A stretch of 64,000 bases of DNA from Hermatobates lingyangjiaoensis (Eukaryota > Arthropoda > Insecta > Hemiptera > Hermatobatidae). The stretch covers positions 1,612,001 through 1,676,000 of the forward strand of contig JAPFBL010000233.1 of assembly GCA_026182355.1 (NCBI GenBank), in the 5' to 3' direction. A program made the translations under genes and the position numbers. Positions 36,773 through 49,863 of this stretch are shown here, piece by piece (position 1 is the stretch's first letter; each line of letters starts with the position of its first letter). The notes beneath the pieces are model-generated. The model saw only the letters and a program-made list of their open reading frames with translations. It had not been told where the DNA came from and did no database searches.

Positions 36773-36793
36773 TAACCTAACCTAACCTAACCT
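36773..36793. repeat. Short interstitial (TAACC)4, TTAGG-type telomere motif
   Basis: Four exact TAACC units plus one T; the complement is TTAGG, the ancestral arthropod telomere repeat. It follows a CG-rich patch (ctttcgggacgtccactg). Too short to prove a telomeric origin. Confidence 0.6.
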
Positions 36794-38213
36794 ATTATGG
36801 ATCATAAAATTTTTCTAATTCAGTTTACGCAAGAATGCAGTACATATAGAGTACATATAAAATTGTAAGTTTCTGTAATAACTAAACAAACGGAAAGAAA
36901 TCAGTAATGTCTAGACTTATCAGAAGATTAAGTAACTTTTCTCTAAATGTTATCCAAATAATCGGATTAATTTCGTATGAAAGAGATTAGCTATAAAGTT
37001 ATGAACGATCAGCATACAGGATTTGAACATTTCACTAATATTTTTTTTTAATAAAATAACCTGTCTTGAACAGAACATTTAATGAATTAAACTGGTAAAA
37101 GTATACTTGTAGGGTATTATTGAATGGGTGATGACAGAAAGTCATTTTAAAGGTCGTAAAATACAAGAATAGGGAACAAAATGCTGGCCAAGTAAGTGCA
37201 ACTGACTTTCCTGACATTTCTAAGTCGTGGTAATTGTTTCTGTACCTTTCTTTACCTTGCCTTTCTGACTATGTAAAATACCTCTATTGCTTAACACATT
37301 TCTCAATATCACTCCAAATGTTATATCACTTTTACTTTCTCCTGATCGCTTCATCAAGTGACTCTCACGAGAGCCAGTTATTTTTGTGGAAAGATCAAAG
37401 ACTGATTTATCAAGTTCATATTGTTGCCTGAACTGTAATATACATTTCAGAAGACTATTGTGATAATATACATATCACAATGAACAGCTGTGAAATTATA
37501 ATTATAGAAATCACCACAAATTGAATAAAAAATTAATACCTTCTTAGGTCTTATTCAAGGTAGCTCAGTATCAAAGAACTCTTTGAGTTCATTGTTGTAA
37601 AAAAAATTATGGATTACAAATTTTGTAGAGAGTACTGATATTCAAATATCGGTACTCCTTTGTTATTCAAAATAGGTACTCTTTTGTAGAGTACCTAATG
37701 TTGATCTTTCAAATTTAAAAGTTTGTTGTTAATCTACGTCAGGAAGAGACTAAATGGTGAAGTCAGAGAAAAAATGTGCAAGAAAAATAATGAGACAGAA
37801 AGAGTTAGTGACTGATGTAAGTTTATATAACCTTTAAAACTTCATTAATACTTTTAAAAGTATGTAAATTGCATGGTAATAACAAAATACGGGGTTCAAA
37901 CTCACTCTTGCTATAAAAATTCAAAAAAAAAAAATCAAATCAAATGTTTATTAAAAACATGTGATTGAGGTATTGATATTAGGATGCTTCACAAAGACTT
38001 ACTATATAGAAGAACCACTGTTCTTTTTACACAGGGTTCTATTAAGAAGAAATTGGTTTATATCAAAAATTGTTTGCAAACCCAATCTATGAAGAAGTTG
38101 ACACCATAAATAGACAAAAACCAAATAGCTAAGACAATCATGTCATGGTAAGATAATATTTCAATTCATTCAGGTGATATCAAAGAATGGATGATAGTAA
38201 TACGAGTATATTG
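36794..38213. other. AT-rich stretch without a recognisable feature
   Basis: Short open frames of about 60 codons (37035-37217 minus, 37234-37431 plus) lack recognised motifs. Confidence 0.5.
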
Positions 38214-38221
38214 CATTATAG

Positions 38222-39067
38222 CAGTGGTTCCCAACCTGTGGGTCGCGACCCCAAACGGGGTCGTGATACCAATGCCATGGGGTCGCCAATTGATTTTGAC
38301 CCGAACGTGAATATTATATAAAACACGGTAAAAACAGAAGACAGTTAAATAAATAACATTATAAAATAAAATTAAGACCATTATTTAAAATTTACACTAC
38401 GAAACTAAATGTAACAGTTCATTAAGTCACTGAACATAACGTCCGAGACATGTATTGAACATGTTTCGTTTCACTTGAAAGACCTTAGTCTTCTTTCTCT
38501 TTTCTTATGTGGTTTGGACGTAAAAAAAACACTACTTAAAAAGTGTTATGCAAAAATATACAGGCATGATCTAGTTATGCTAGAAATATTACGCACCCTT
38601 TTGATGTTAAACAACCAATGTAGATAATAGATCGAAAAAAAATATCTGATTAAACTGCAGACCGAAATAAATTAGATGTGAAACACGACCTGAGGTGTGC
38701 CATATGGACAACGGAGCCCAGGATAGAATTGCTAGCTAAAAAGCTACAATACCAGCCGTCTCATTAAGGTCAGTTCATAAACATACTTTAGTAAAGTTAC
38801 ATAACGGTATGAAATTTGTTTGTTTGAATACTTTGAAATTGATTTGCAATTAATTATTAATGTTTTGTAGGAGCTTTGAGATTAATGAATAAATTCTATA
38901 TCAATCATATATTTAAGGAATACACAGTTACTTCACTAATAAATTGCAATATATGCCAGTTTCTTATAGAAAAAATAAATGTATAAAAGATATTTTAACG
39001 ATTGGGGTCGCTTCCTGATTGCTTGTTCTAAAATGGGTCTCTATATTTGAAAGGTTGGGAACCGCTG
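38222..39067. mobile_element. Non-autonomous hAT element with perfect 8-bp target duplication
   Basis: Left end CAGTGGTTCCCAACCT and inverted right end CAGCGGTTCCCAACCT match at 15 of 16 positions. The duplication cattatag is at 38214-38221 and 39068-39075. Subterminal gggtcgcgaccccaaacg also resembles known hAT MITEs. Length 846 bp; no transposase frame. A family G fragment lies inside (38466-38523). Confidence 0.9.
38466..38523 (+). mobile_element. Family G fragment inside the hAT element
   Basis: cacttgaaagaccttagtc followed by ttttcttatgtggtttgg matches the part of G after its core, with several changes. No (TA)n or inverted partner surrounds it. Confidence 0.5.
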
Positions 39068-39142
39068 CATTATAGTATAAATCATCAAGTAATTATTTCA
39101 GAATTTCCATAATCAAAATATCACTTACACGAGTTTCTTTTT

Positions 39143-39446
39143 AATTGTTTTAACCAATCCTCTAGCAGGTTAAATACGTCAGCCCTTTACGGTATTTTTG
39201 TTTCATTAGTGATTCTACATTGAGAGTCCTAAATTTAGCCTAACGCAAGTATATTTAGAGTAGGGATCTTTGAACAAGTATCTGACATCGTACAGACTCG
39301 GGACCGACAGCCTAACATCCTCTCCGAGGGATGACGTACTCATATATATTTACCTCCCGTGTGAATAAATCGAGGGCCATGTGTGTGCATCGAACCCTGG
39401 ATCTACAGTTCGGAGGAGAGTACGTTAACAATGAGCTAACCTGGCC
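39143..39446 (-). mobile_element. tRNA-derived SINE, copy 3
   Basis: Minus strand: GGGCCAGGTTAGCTCATTG (A box), a B box region with one insertion (gcatcgaaccctgg in plus reading), shared body and tail. It lies 75 bp from the hAT element end. Confidence 0.8.
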
Positions 39447-41395
39447 CCATAACACATGTTACCAATATCAAGACCATAAAGGCTTGTCTTTGATAATAGA
39501 TGACATTGACAATATTTTGGTTTCCTGCATGTTTTCTCTCCTAAAATCTTTTCTTTTTACAGTTGTTATCTATTTTTACTTTACCTTCAGGATGTAATAT
39601 TACATCAAATTTACAACAGATTGTAGAACTTCTACTTTAATTTTTAAAAAATTACTTGATATTTAAAATAATTAAAAAATGTATTCCTATTGAATGTAAC
39701 TTATTAAAAAGGATATGATCTTTATACATAATCTCTTTCTGTGGAAAAGTAGCCTATTATTTAAGAGTAACATTTCAATATAGTAATGTCACTTAATTGT
39801 ACTATATCATAAAATTACAAATAAGTCATAACTATTAGTTATTATAGACTGAATAACAAACAACTTTTTCATTAAAAATCGTTGCGAAAATAGTACTTAG
39901 TAAAGAAATTTCTTTGAAATGCTATTTGTATAGTCTTTCAATATTCTTGTGTCCGGAATTTATAGAGAATTAAAGTATATAAAGATAAACTAGATAATAA
40001 CACGGTTTTAAAATATGACTTAAACAAAATTTAAATAATGTATCAGATTAACAAAATTAAATGCCTTGTCAAAAGATAAAACATTATATACATCCCATAA
40101 ATGATAGGCGTTATCATTAGGACAACTTAAATTTTTGAGTAATAAACATGATAAGAAGGGTTAGAGGGAGTTAGTAAAAAGTTGAAATGACTGGATTAGA
40201 ATGGGAGAAAGGTTTATGAAAGTTCTTGTAATATATCATGTGAATTACGCTTTTCGTTACGATGATTTCTTTTCCCCAACCTAATCCACTCCATCTGCTC
40301 TCTAACAACCTAGTATTTAAAAAAAAAAATAATAACCACAAAGAATCAGTGACGATAGAGTTATTATTTTCTATTCTTATTAGACGTTTGATAAATATTA
40401 TGATTTAAAATATAATTTAAATTTGGTTTGTATGATTACATATTAGCATTAATACTAAACAATACAAAAAGAGTTCATAGTAAATACTTTAAATAATGAT
40501 CAATGTCTAAACGTCTAGGCTCTATTTCTGAATTACTTCTGGTGGCTTAAACGTTTGTATTATATAGAAGGATTTAAGAAAAATATCTATTATATTTCAA
40601 AAATTTTCAATGCATTAAAGAACAGATGTTCAGATTGGACTTACAGATGTATAAAATGTTATTTCTTTTTGTTTGTGTTCATTAATTTTGCAATTAGTAA
40701 TTATGTATAATTTATTCGTGCTTCAAAATATCGTAGAAAAACTCCACAAAAAAGTAGTTTTATTGATAGGAGAGATAAGAGAGGGAAACCAAGCGCACTG
40801 GTTCAGAAACCAGAGAGAGATGCTTACAGAAAATTATTGAAATGCACTGTCTTGCGTAAACAATAGAATGAATACAAACATTTCAAACTACCTAAAAACA
40901 ATAGAGCAGGTATGAAAAGAGACAAATAAATGAATGTATTTACTTTACACAGTAGAAGAAAAAAAAAGAAGATGAATAATGAAGTGACTGACACTGTAAC
41001 ATTAAAAAGTGGTAGACATAAAAATATGTACATGACAGTCATAAACAAATGTCGAAACTACATAATCAACAATATCTTGAACCCAATAAACATTAATTAT
41101 GTTTAACAACAACAATGAAATTGTGATGGGTAACCACTACATTGTGATGGTGGAGATGTTGAAGTAAAATATAATATCTGATTCATTAGGCTATTGATAA
41201 CACATTTTGAAATCGGTTGATTGAAAGCAACATTAACGAATGATTAGCATTTATATTATAGTAATTTATTAAGAATTATTTTGAAATATATTTTTTACGA
41301 TACATTTAAGCCAATGGATGAATACACCAGTTTTTAAGTATGAGTCACGCTGGTACCACTGATAACACACGACTATAAATATTCATTGAAATTTA
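39447..41395. other. AT-rich stretch with a small family H fragment
   Basis: Positions 40769-40806 (gagataagagagggaaacca and following) match the interior of family H at about 16394-16430, without the core. The frames at 39331-39597 and 40824-41048 look spurious. Nothing else is assigned. Confidence 0.5.
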
Positions 41396-41552
41396 CGTAG
41401 ACCTAACGTCTACTTACGTAGAAAATTTGAATCTGTAAGTGTGTTTCTTTTACTTTCTGTGCTACCTACCTTCAATTTTGAACTGTTATTATGCCCAGTT
41501 TGGATCGTCTTTCCGTTTATCAAGTGAATATATATATATATATATATATATA
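41396..41552 (+). mobile_element. Family I, 5'-truncated copy, then (TA)n
   Basis: Starts within the helix III region (gaaaatttgaatctgtaagt) and follows family I to its end (tttccgtttatcaagtgaat). It then enters (TA)n at 41528. The CTGANGA side is missing. Confidence 0.7.
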
Positions 41553-43300
41553 CAAGTATATAAGTTCACAATGAGAATTATTCTCTCCTTTAATTGAAAG
41601 TTATGTATCACCTCAAACTTTTATAGAACAGTATATAATTAGACTGCCACATTGCGTCTTATTACCTTGTACTATATTCATATATATTTCATTCAAACTT
41701 ATTTACATAATAAGTAATAGTATAAGTAATAGTAAAAATGCGTGCAAATAATTTATTAAAATGAATTTAATTTAATTATTAAAATATAGAAATAATCTAT
41801 TATATAAGCAAATCTTTTTTTGCTGGATGGTTTGTTTGTTTGTTTGTTTTACAGGATACAAACAAGTTTTGTTACAATTTGTTTTGATCTACAGACTACA
41901 GAGATCATAAAATAAAAAAATGAATGACACAACAACATAAAAATGCATGGCTTTATCATAATTGTACAAAATAATTAATTAAAATAAAGTATAAGGCTAG
42001 TAAAAAGCACTTTTCATTACACTCTTTTCCTGGCTGGCTCAGTATTAATTGTATATGTATTATGCGTTACATTCGCTTAAGGTCTGTGTGCGTCCCACAG
42101 GTGGGTAATTCGTTTTTTCAGGTGAGACGTTTAATTTTTCAGGGGAACAATTTTAAATCAACTTTAATGCTTTTTTTTCTTAGCAATACCTTAATTAAAA
42201 CTTTATTTGATTTTTAACTTTCCATGGATGTGACGCTTTGTATAAGTTGTATGGTACTACACAATAGTAATTGTTTGTCATAATATGAGAGTAATTAAAG
42301 TGGTAGTATATATATATATATTTAAGAAAACAGGAATGAGTTATCCAATCAGTGAGTTTTAAATGTTTCTCAGTAGACAGATATCGGGCGGGCCTATTTC
42401 CCAAATCCTCAGACAACGGTCGAATAACGGACTTACGATTGTATTCGTGGTAGACACTGTGTCAAAATGACTTTATCGTTAAACAAAGAAATAAGGTGGA
42501 TTACATTCAATAAGAAATGAGTTTAAACTATTCTAAGAGCTATAAAATAATTTAAAAATTCAGATCTCGCATCATTGTCTAAGCTCATTAATTCTTCAAA
42601 ACATACATGTGATAGCCTAAATAACAAAACAGTTGAACGACTTGGGCAATTTTGCTTTGAGCAAGGCCAGCATAAATCAAAATGTGGTTTGCAATGACAA
42701 CTCGAAATACTTGTCTAGCAGCTGACAGATCAGAGCTAAACGATAATATAGTATCTTTGGTTAAAAATATAAAACTAAATAGTTTGATTTATCACAGAAG
42801 TATCATTCATCAACAAGACATAATCTGACTTACTGTCATAAATGATATATTTAGTTTCATTTACGCTCTATATAATGTATATAACAACGAGAACATTTGC
42901 TTAGTTCAATAAATAATATCAGATTTTAAAAATCATACACATTTTAACATTGTTAAAAAAATTTTATTGTAATTCTTCTGCATTTTAAGATTGTTTGAGT
43001 CCAATAAAACATGTTTCACAAGATGGGCTATTTAAAGTAACTCAAATCTGGCAGTATTATTGAAAAACCAAAATTATTATAATAATACTATTTAACCAAA
43101 TTATTGTTATATTCAAATAACTAAATACTATATTTAAATGACTGTTACTTTTGAAGAAGTAAACAACCTCAGTACTCTTATTAATCTTTTCTAAGAAAGT
43201 ACTGTATCAAAAAAAAAAAAACAAGTTGTTTGATATTTGCCATAAATACTTGCAACAAGATTGCTTAAAATCACTGTAAGTCTTGCTTTATGGTTGGCAA
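41553..43300. other. AT-rich stretch; short (GTTT)n at 41829-41850
   Basis: A less AT-rich patch at 42050-42130 (ggtctgtgtgcgtcccacag) has no recognised frame. Nothing else is assigned. Confidence 0.5.
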
Positions 43301-43893
43301 TTAATATGTATAGAGTACAATCAGTTGACGATTAATTAATGGGTTGTGCTTCATGATTTTCATGGCTTCATATATTTGCAGTCTGGCTGGATCATTAATT
43401 TTCTTTAAAATGATGGTGTTTTGAACAAGGTCCTGGCGGGTGAGTTTTCTTCCATGTTCCTCGGAGGTGTGTCTAGCAATGGCTCCTGCTTGCAAGTGCA
43501 TTGTCAGTCGTCGTGAGAGTGTGGTCGATGTCATACCGATATATTTTGAATTGTCTAGGAGCTCACAATCTCCAATATTGCAGTTATATTCGTATATGAC
43601 ATTGGCCTTTTGCATCTCCGGGATGACTGCATCTGGGCTATTTTTCATTATCAGGTTAGCGGTGGTTCTACTTTTATAATAAATATGCACTTGAAGACGT
43701 TCATTTTCGTTATTACATTTAACATTCCTGCGGATAATTTGTTTCAACACTCTCTCATCTTCTTTATACGCCTCTGTGTATTGATTCTTATAGTATACCT
43801 TATGGACTGTGCTACTTCGGTCGATTGTTTGTTTAGCATTGTTGGCCCGGGTTTTGAGGTAGGCGTTAACTACTTTATCAAAAGAGGTTTGCT
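43301..43893 (-). pseudogene. PLE C-terminal part with GIY-YIG endonuclease, second lineage
   Basis: The frame is open from about 43893 down to the stop after 43301, about 197 codons; the first ATG (43750) gives 149 residues. It begins FDKVVNAYLKTRANNAKQTI, a linker typical of PLEs between reverse transcriptase and endonuclease. From the ATG the GIY-YIG domain covers roughly residues 51-140: VIYEYNC, SKYIGMTSTTLSRRL with the usual arginine, two histidines, and LQIYEAMK with the likely catalytic glutamate. The intact core motifs suggest a fairly young copy. The reverse transcriptase is missing. A short inverted piece of the same C-terminus lies at 43900-43945 on the plus strand, so the left part of the element was copied in the other orientation. 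The sequence differs clearly from the 59.4-kb PLE. Confidence 0.85.
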
Positions 43894-43899
43894 ATAGCC

Positions 43900-43945
43900 G
43901 TTGTTATGATCATGAAGCACAACCCATTAATTAATCGTCAACACA
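43900..43945 (+). pseudogene. Inverted piece of the PLE C-terminus
   Basis: gaagcacaacccattaatta matches the end of the minus-strand ORF (KHNPLINRQ). It lies directly upstream and opposite to it, a 5' inversion like those of the terminal-repeat families. Confidence 0.7.
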
Positions 43946-44273
43946 CGGGGGTTTCATGCACACTGCAGTACAATCAGTTTAAACAATGTCCTCTACCCTC
44001 AAAAGCAGTCCTGGAGAGGAACCATGCAATTTTGTTTTCGTAAACAACGAATATTGGAAAAAACTATTACCCTATTATTTAAGTAAGTTTAGTGAAATAT
44101 ATATATTAGTGAAGTGTAACCATTGGTATTGACAGGCATGATTGAAATTTATATTTTCTGCTGCTGATGCAACAAGAATTTTTTTATTTATTTTTTCAAA
44201 AAATTTGATTTTTTATAAAATTAATGAAGTAAATAAAATTGGTGCTGTTTATTATATGAAATATCATATATAA

Positions 44274-44463
44274 AAAGATTTCACATAAGCACATAATATA
44301 ACAATCAATGATCAAACCACAAGATGAAATGGGAAAACAAGACTAAGATCTTTCAATCGTAACAAGGGGTCTTCGTCAGAGTTGGGTTTTTGACTCTGAC
44401 GAAGACCACTTGTTACGGTTGATCTTAGTCTTGTTTTCCCATTTCATATTGTTGCTTGGTCAT
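44274..44463. mobile_element. Family G palindrome, copy 7
   Basis: Minus arm 44274-44387, plus arm 44388-44463. The plus core CTGACGA is at 44396-44402, but GAAA is deleted (cggttgatctt), so that arm cannot have the motif. The minus arm keeps GAAA. Confidence 0.75.
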
Positions 44464-44915
44464 GAAATATTATGTGCATGTACTGTTTTATTATTAGTAT
44501 ATTATTATTATGCATTAACAAAAATGAAACTATTTTACCTACGAATATAATAACCATTGTCCTAAGAATATAATACTAAATAAGATTGGTTAATAAGACT
44601 GAAATAATAAATTAAACTAAAAAATATTTTGTGAATGAAATGCTCTCTTGGGAGGCCTTTAAATTATAGCAATTAAAATAAAAAAGAAAAGAAAATCATA
44701 TACCTAGTAATGAAGAATTATAGGTTAATTTATTATAAATAGGTCAGATTCTTATTTTTATGAAAGCAGTGAAAATTATGGTCTGAAACTTGATGGAATA
44801 TAGTCACGTAATTTATAATTATAAATATTATTAACATAAAAAAGTAGTATAGATAAGTCTTTTTTGGAAATAATTCCAAGCACCAAGCATCAATAGGACT
44901 CTTCATACTTGAATA
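44464..44915. other. AT-rich stretch without a recognisable feature
   Basis: Nothing assigned. Confidence 0.5.
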
Positions 44916-45175
44916 GGTGATCAAACCATAATATGAAATGGGAAACAAGACTAAGATCTTTCAGCCGTAACAAGTGGTCTTCGTCAGAGTCAAAAACCCA
45001 ACTGACTCTGACAGTTGACCTCTGTCTCTGACTCTGACTCTGACCCAACTGTCAGTTGGGTTTTTGACTCTGACGAAGACCGCTTGTTACGGTTGAAAGA
45101 TCTTAGTCTTGTTTCCCATTTCCTATTGTGGTTTGATCATTGATTGTTATTTCACGTGTTTAGGTGAAAAACTTG
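44916..45175. mobile_element. Family G palindrome, copy 8, with expanded centre
   Basis: Minus arm about 44919-45004, plus arm about 45050-45172. The plus core CTGACGA is at 45070-45076, GAAA at 45095. The centre (45000-45055) is filled with repeated CTGACTCT-like hexamers, as if the helix I strand had been copied several times. Both arms have complete cores. Confidence 0.8.
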
Positions 45176-45285
45176 AATAGGTATATTCAATTTGTGATAA
45201 TTTTATAATAACACATCTCTTATCACAATCGGCTAAATATATAAAAGCTATTGACAATAATTTAAAATATTTCTTAAATAATTTC

Positions 45286-45384
45286 TCAGGCCTAAGAAGA
45301 ACACTACGTTTTCGAAACGCGTTGTTTATACGATTAAATTTTTATATGTGGAGACAATTTCATTACCTTTTTACCCTACAATTT
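45286..45384 (+). mobile_element. Family C, single copy
   Basis: The core reads CTAAGAA (two changes), helix II is GAACAC / GUUUUC, then GAAACGCGUU and the C tail ending taccctacaa. It shows that the C tail also occurs outside palindromes. Confidence 0.65.
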
Positions 45385-46704
45385 CAAATAGCTTTATATC
45401 AATACAAGGAGTTTTTTTAATATTACAGTTTAGTATCTATGGTTCATTACGACAGATTAATTGCATACAATCTAGTGTATTTCTGTTAATTTTGTGGTAA
45501 AGGATAAGCTATATGATAATGGCAGTTAAATTCAACATAAGATATCAAAATACTTTCTTTTACGGATAAGATTACCTGTAAATATGTACTGAAATATTGA
45601 TATAAATATACATAATAGATATAAAAATTTTCGCTATTCAAACGAAAGATTTAAATGATGTAACTTTTATGAAAATATAGAATTCAGTAGTCTAAGAAAA
45701 ATGTTTTATAACTTTTAAGATTGAATAAACGAAAAATAACTTTTTAATAACTGATAATACTTTTTAAACTGAATAAATTCGGTATTATTTACAAGAAGAT
45801 AATTAAATTAGAAAACGGTTACAGTAAGAATTAATAACAGTTAAAAAGTAAAAAAATTAAAGATTGATATAAACCATTTGAAGAAATGAAAAATTTAATT
45901 TTAAAGTATTCAGTTTCCTTGTAGTTTTGTTTTAGCTCGAAATGAAAAAAGAAATAGTATTTAACTTTTATTAATTGATTTTATTTTAAGAACACTTTTG
46001 TTATTGTAGCGATTTGTAAAAAAAACAATTTGCCGTCATAGGAAAATTGAGTATTGCATATTGACTACTGTGTGCGGGTGTGTAGAGATCGCTATTGAGT
46101 GTGTATATACAGGCATTACAAGAGTAAGAGGCCTAGGTCGTGCTCGTGTGCTACGTGCGTGTCCCAAAGGGACTATGTCCCACATCTCCAATCTCCTTTA
46201 TGAAACTCGTTTTTTTTTGTATACCACATCAGGTGTTTCTACCACTTCATGCTCAACAGTACAGTTTGTTTGGAACCATATTGTTATGGTAAAATGAATA
46301 TATATTTACATTCTTGTAAAACTGAGCAAATAGGTAATGGTATATTTTCTCTTTCCTTAAATATTGTTAACAATTTAACATTTTGTACAAATGAGGAATC
46401 TACAATTACAATATGGTTTATATACTACTCGAAGGAATGGTGTCCTGAATAACGAATAATTTATTTATTATTCTGTAGCGCACGTAATTATCAGCTTCAG
46501 ACCAAAGGTTCATTACTGTTGAAATTTTGAACTTCTATAAGTTTAGTAAGTACAGTAAAGTAGTACATTATTCGGTCATATGGAACATTTGTACGCCATC
46601 TGTCATTTCTTTGTAGAGGTAAAGACTTGTAAACTAGTCTTTGCTTCTAGAAGTTAGATGTCGCCAAAAAGATCAACAGGACAGACAAGATGTAATAGAA
46701 ATGA
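45385..46704. other. AT-rich stretch with a GC-richer patch 46060-46200
   Basis: The frame at 46061-46297 (78 codons) lies in the patch. It contains GITRVRGLGRARVLRACPKG, with no recognised family. Nothing else is assigned. Confidence 0.4.
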
Positions 46705-47030
46705 AAGGGGATAGTTGAGCTTAGTGGTTAACATACTTGCCACTGGGCTGGTAGTCTGGGGTTCGATCCCCACCTAGCTCTCGATTTATTCACGCCAGAG
46801 GTGAATAAATCCGTGTACGTCATACCTTGGAGAGGACGTTAAGCCGTCGGTCCCAAGCCTGACGATTTCAGGTATTCGTTAAAGATCCCTACTCTAAATC
46901 CACTTGCGTTAGGAATTTAGAATCCAAACATCCCAAAGTAGAATCTGTAGAATCACCGACTAAAAAAAAAAGCCGGTAAACGACTGACGTTACTACTCCC
47001 TAGAAGATTGGTTTATACAATAAAAAAAAT
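46705..47030 (+). mobile_element. tRNA-derived SINE, copy 4 (plus strand)
   Basis: A box around 46712-46730 (tagttgagcttagtggtta), B box ggttcgatccc from 46760, body, conserved tail (tgacgttactactccctag) and a terminal A-rich run to about 47030. This is the only clear plus-strand copy. Confidence 0.85.
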
Positions 47031-48272
47031 AGAGGAAAATGGTGCTCGAAATAAGTTCTTGGGTAGGAGATTTAGACATGAGAAAGTTGGTTGTTGTTAT
47101 CATGAATGTTAGGTCAAGAGGTGTACTAGTCAATAGACTATCATATAAAAGCAAGTTATAAATTCACATTTTTGGTGTTAAGGCCAACACTCTTTACAGA
47201 TCAGGCACATTTATTACAAAACAATGGAGTGCAAGTTTTGTTTATAGTTCAATGATTCAACCAAACCAAACATCCATAAGTCATAGCTGGAGTAACGATC
47301 ATCTCTTACGGTCAATGTCATTAAAGTACATCGAGGACTCTTTGATTTGAGAATAGAATAAAGGTTCTACACAAGATGAATTCATATTTAGACTTACTAT
47401 AAAATGGTTTTGGAACATTCATCTCGATTTTAAAAGAATAGTTGGCTATTTTACTTCAGTTTAGAAGGAGATGTCTTTGTCGTAAATGAAGATATGAGGT
47501 GGCCAGTGAGGAACACTTTCATCAAAACAGAAAATGACCTTTTCATTTGATTCAACGTTAATAATTGCAATGTAAACTATCACTGAATAGTGTCAAGATA
47601 CTATAGCTATCGCGCTGGGTATGTATTACGTCTATATTTATATAAATATTGATAAATTACCCATCTATTATCTTTACATGTCCTCTTCTCATGTTTGTTC
47701 TGTGTATGTAAGCAGTTTGGCCGCTGTACAAAAAAAAAAATTGTAAATCAGCCTAGATATCCAATTCCCAGATTAACAGACTTGTTTCTTATTTCTACTT
47801 GTGCCGCAATTTCTTGAATTCATTCTAAAATATTTTAATTATTAGTGCATATAATATGTTCTAGATTGCTGTTAAACAGCCCTGTTTAAAAAAATTTACT
47901 TGCACAAATCCATAAATTTGCACGATTCAAATTCAAAACATCTAATTTTTTTCTCAAACGTGACAACCGCTAGATCACATATTTTGAAGCTCCGTATTGA
48001 GTTATAGACTGAGTTCACTTTACTGCTTAAGGACTCTGACAGCTGTTGTTGATATTAGCTCTTAGTGCTAAACCCTCGTCAAAGATCCACAAACCACCCA
48101 CCTATTCAAACAACTTGCACTTACGTACATTCTTATTCATCCGCTTCAATATTTTTTATATTATCAAAAAAAAATAAATAAATAAATAAAATTATAAATC
48201 ATCAATGTTTGTACTCTCTAACTCGAGAACTCAGAATTAAAGATAAAAACAAAATAAATACACTATAATAAA
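47031..48272. other. AT-rich stretch without a recognisable feature
   Basis: A short (AAAT)n is at about 48170-48190. Nothing else is assigned. Confidence 0.5.
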
Positions 48273-49288
48273 TCTCGATATATAAAGTTTGTGAGTTTTT
48301 TTGTTTATTTGTTCATCCATTTTCCGTGAATATAGAGACCTGACATTAAATATGTATTATTTATATCCTGAATAATATTAAATAAAAGAATATTATCACT
48401 ATATTCCCAAAATTGGAGCCAGGTTAGCAAGTGCCTTGCGTGCTTGCCGGTGACTGTACTGTAAATACTCGTATATTATATACATACAAAATTACATTAC
48501 ATTTACATATATATATATATATATATAAATGTAACAAACATTTTTTTTTTAATTTAATATTTGCGTAATATAAACACTGGTAGTAAATAAAGGCATGGAT
48601 CCAGGGTAGCCCACTGGCTTGTGTGCTCGGCCATGACAGTAGTATATATTAATATATTAAATAAATGTATTAATATATGTCTTAATATATTAAATAAATG
48701 TATTATATATGTATTAATATATTAAATGAATAAATAAGTAGTAATATATTAAAAATAAATGTAATAACAAAATTTTTGAATTTTTGAAAAAAATTTAAAA
48801 TTTGAAAAATATAAACACTGGTAATAAAATAAAGGCATGGAGTAAGAGTAGCCCAGAGGATTGCGTGCTTGCTGATGACAGTAGTGCAAATGTATTATAA
48901 ATAAATGTAACAAATATATTAAACTACTCCAATAGAGGTTAAAAATGAATAATTTTAGAAACAAACTTGAACACAACTGTCAAGTAGAATACGAATGCTC
49001 TAAGGTAATATTATAAAAGCACATTCCTTTCATTAATGTTATTTTATGTTAGATAAATAAATTGAATAATTCAATTTACATGTTTTGTAAATATACTAAT
49101 TGTATATGTATCTTGAATCATGTTAACAATACTATATCAAGAGCTTGGGCCATATAAGGAATCTGTTTCTGTGCCTTAATAACAAGAAACAACAATTAAA
49201 AATATATCTATCAATCATGTTCAGTGAATTAATTTCAGTACCTATTGTTATAATTTCTGAGTGACACAAAGGGTCAGGGGTAGTCTAG
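48273..49288 (+). mobile_element. Helitron-like non-autonomous element, copy 1
   Basis: It starts TCTCGATATATAAAGTTTGT and ends GTCTAG, inserted between A (48272) and T (49289). TC and CTAG (CTRR) ends with A/T insertion and no target duplication are Helitron features. The tgagtgacacaaagggtca near the end can form a small hairpin. Internally a short module (aaaggcatgga, then ttgcgtgcttgc-type text) repeats two or three times. No Rep/helicase frame. Length 1016 bp. Confidence 0.55.
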
Positions 49289-49842
49289 TAAACAATAATA
49301 ATAATCTTCAAGCTATCATTTTATTTCCTACCTATAAAGACAGGTTTAATTTATATTTTTAGCAGGTCAAATAGCAATCCACTATGAGTATAAACACTAT
49401 CAACTGTTTAATCTGTTCCAATTTATATCACTAAACGGCTTTTTGAAGTCATGAATTTTAGGGTAACATGTTAAATCTAATAATTCCTTCTGTTTACACA
49501 GAGTTGTGGTGATCTCATCGGGCACAGATTAATCCTAGTGCTTCATAGCCATAATTTTCGCCTCTTATTTTCTATTTCACCACAGCAGATTTAAAGAACT
49601 AAAGCTACAGTTTTAACTGTATAGTCATGCTCAAATAAATATCAGTGCAAAATAAGTTTTCGTTTATAGATTTTAATATCTCCCTTTTAATATTATATAG
49701 CATCTACATAGCTCTATACAATTTATGCATACATTCTTAGTTGAAATTTATATCATTACAATTATTTCTCAAAAATTATTAATAATTTGTATATTTTAAT
49801 TATATACTTGTTACATAATTAAAATAACTTCTTATGGTATAT
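49289..49842. other. AT-rich stretch without a recognisable feature
   Basis: Nothing assigned. Confidence 0.5.
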
Positions 49843-49863
49843 ATTTATATATATATATATATA

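Noticed and set aside
43440..43897. Plus-strand frames overlapping the 43.3-kb PLE
   Set aside because: Shadows of the minus-strand GIY-YIG frame, which has clear family motifs.
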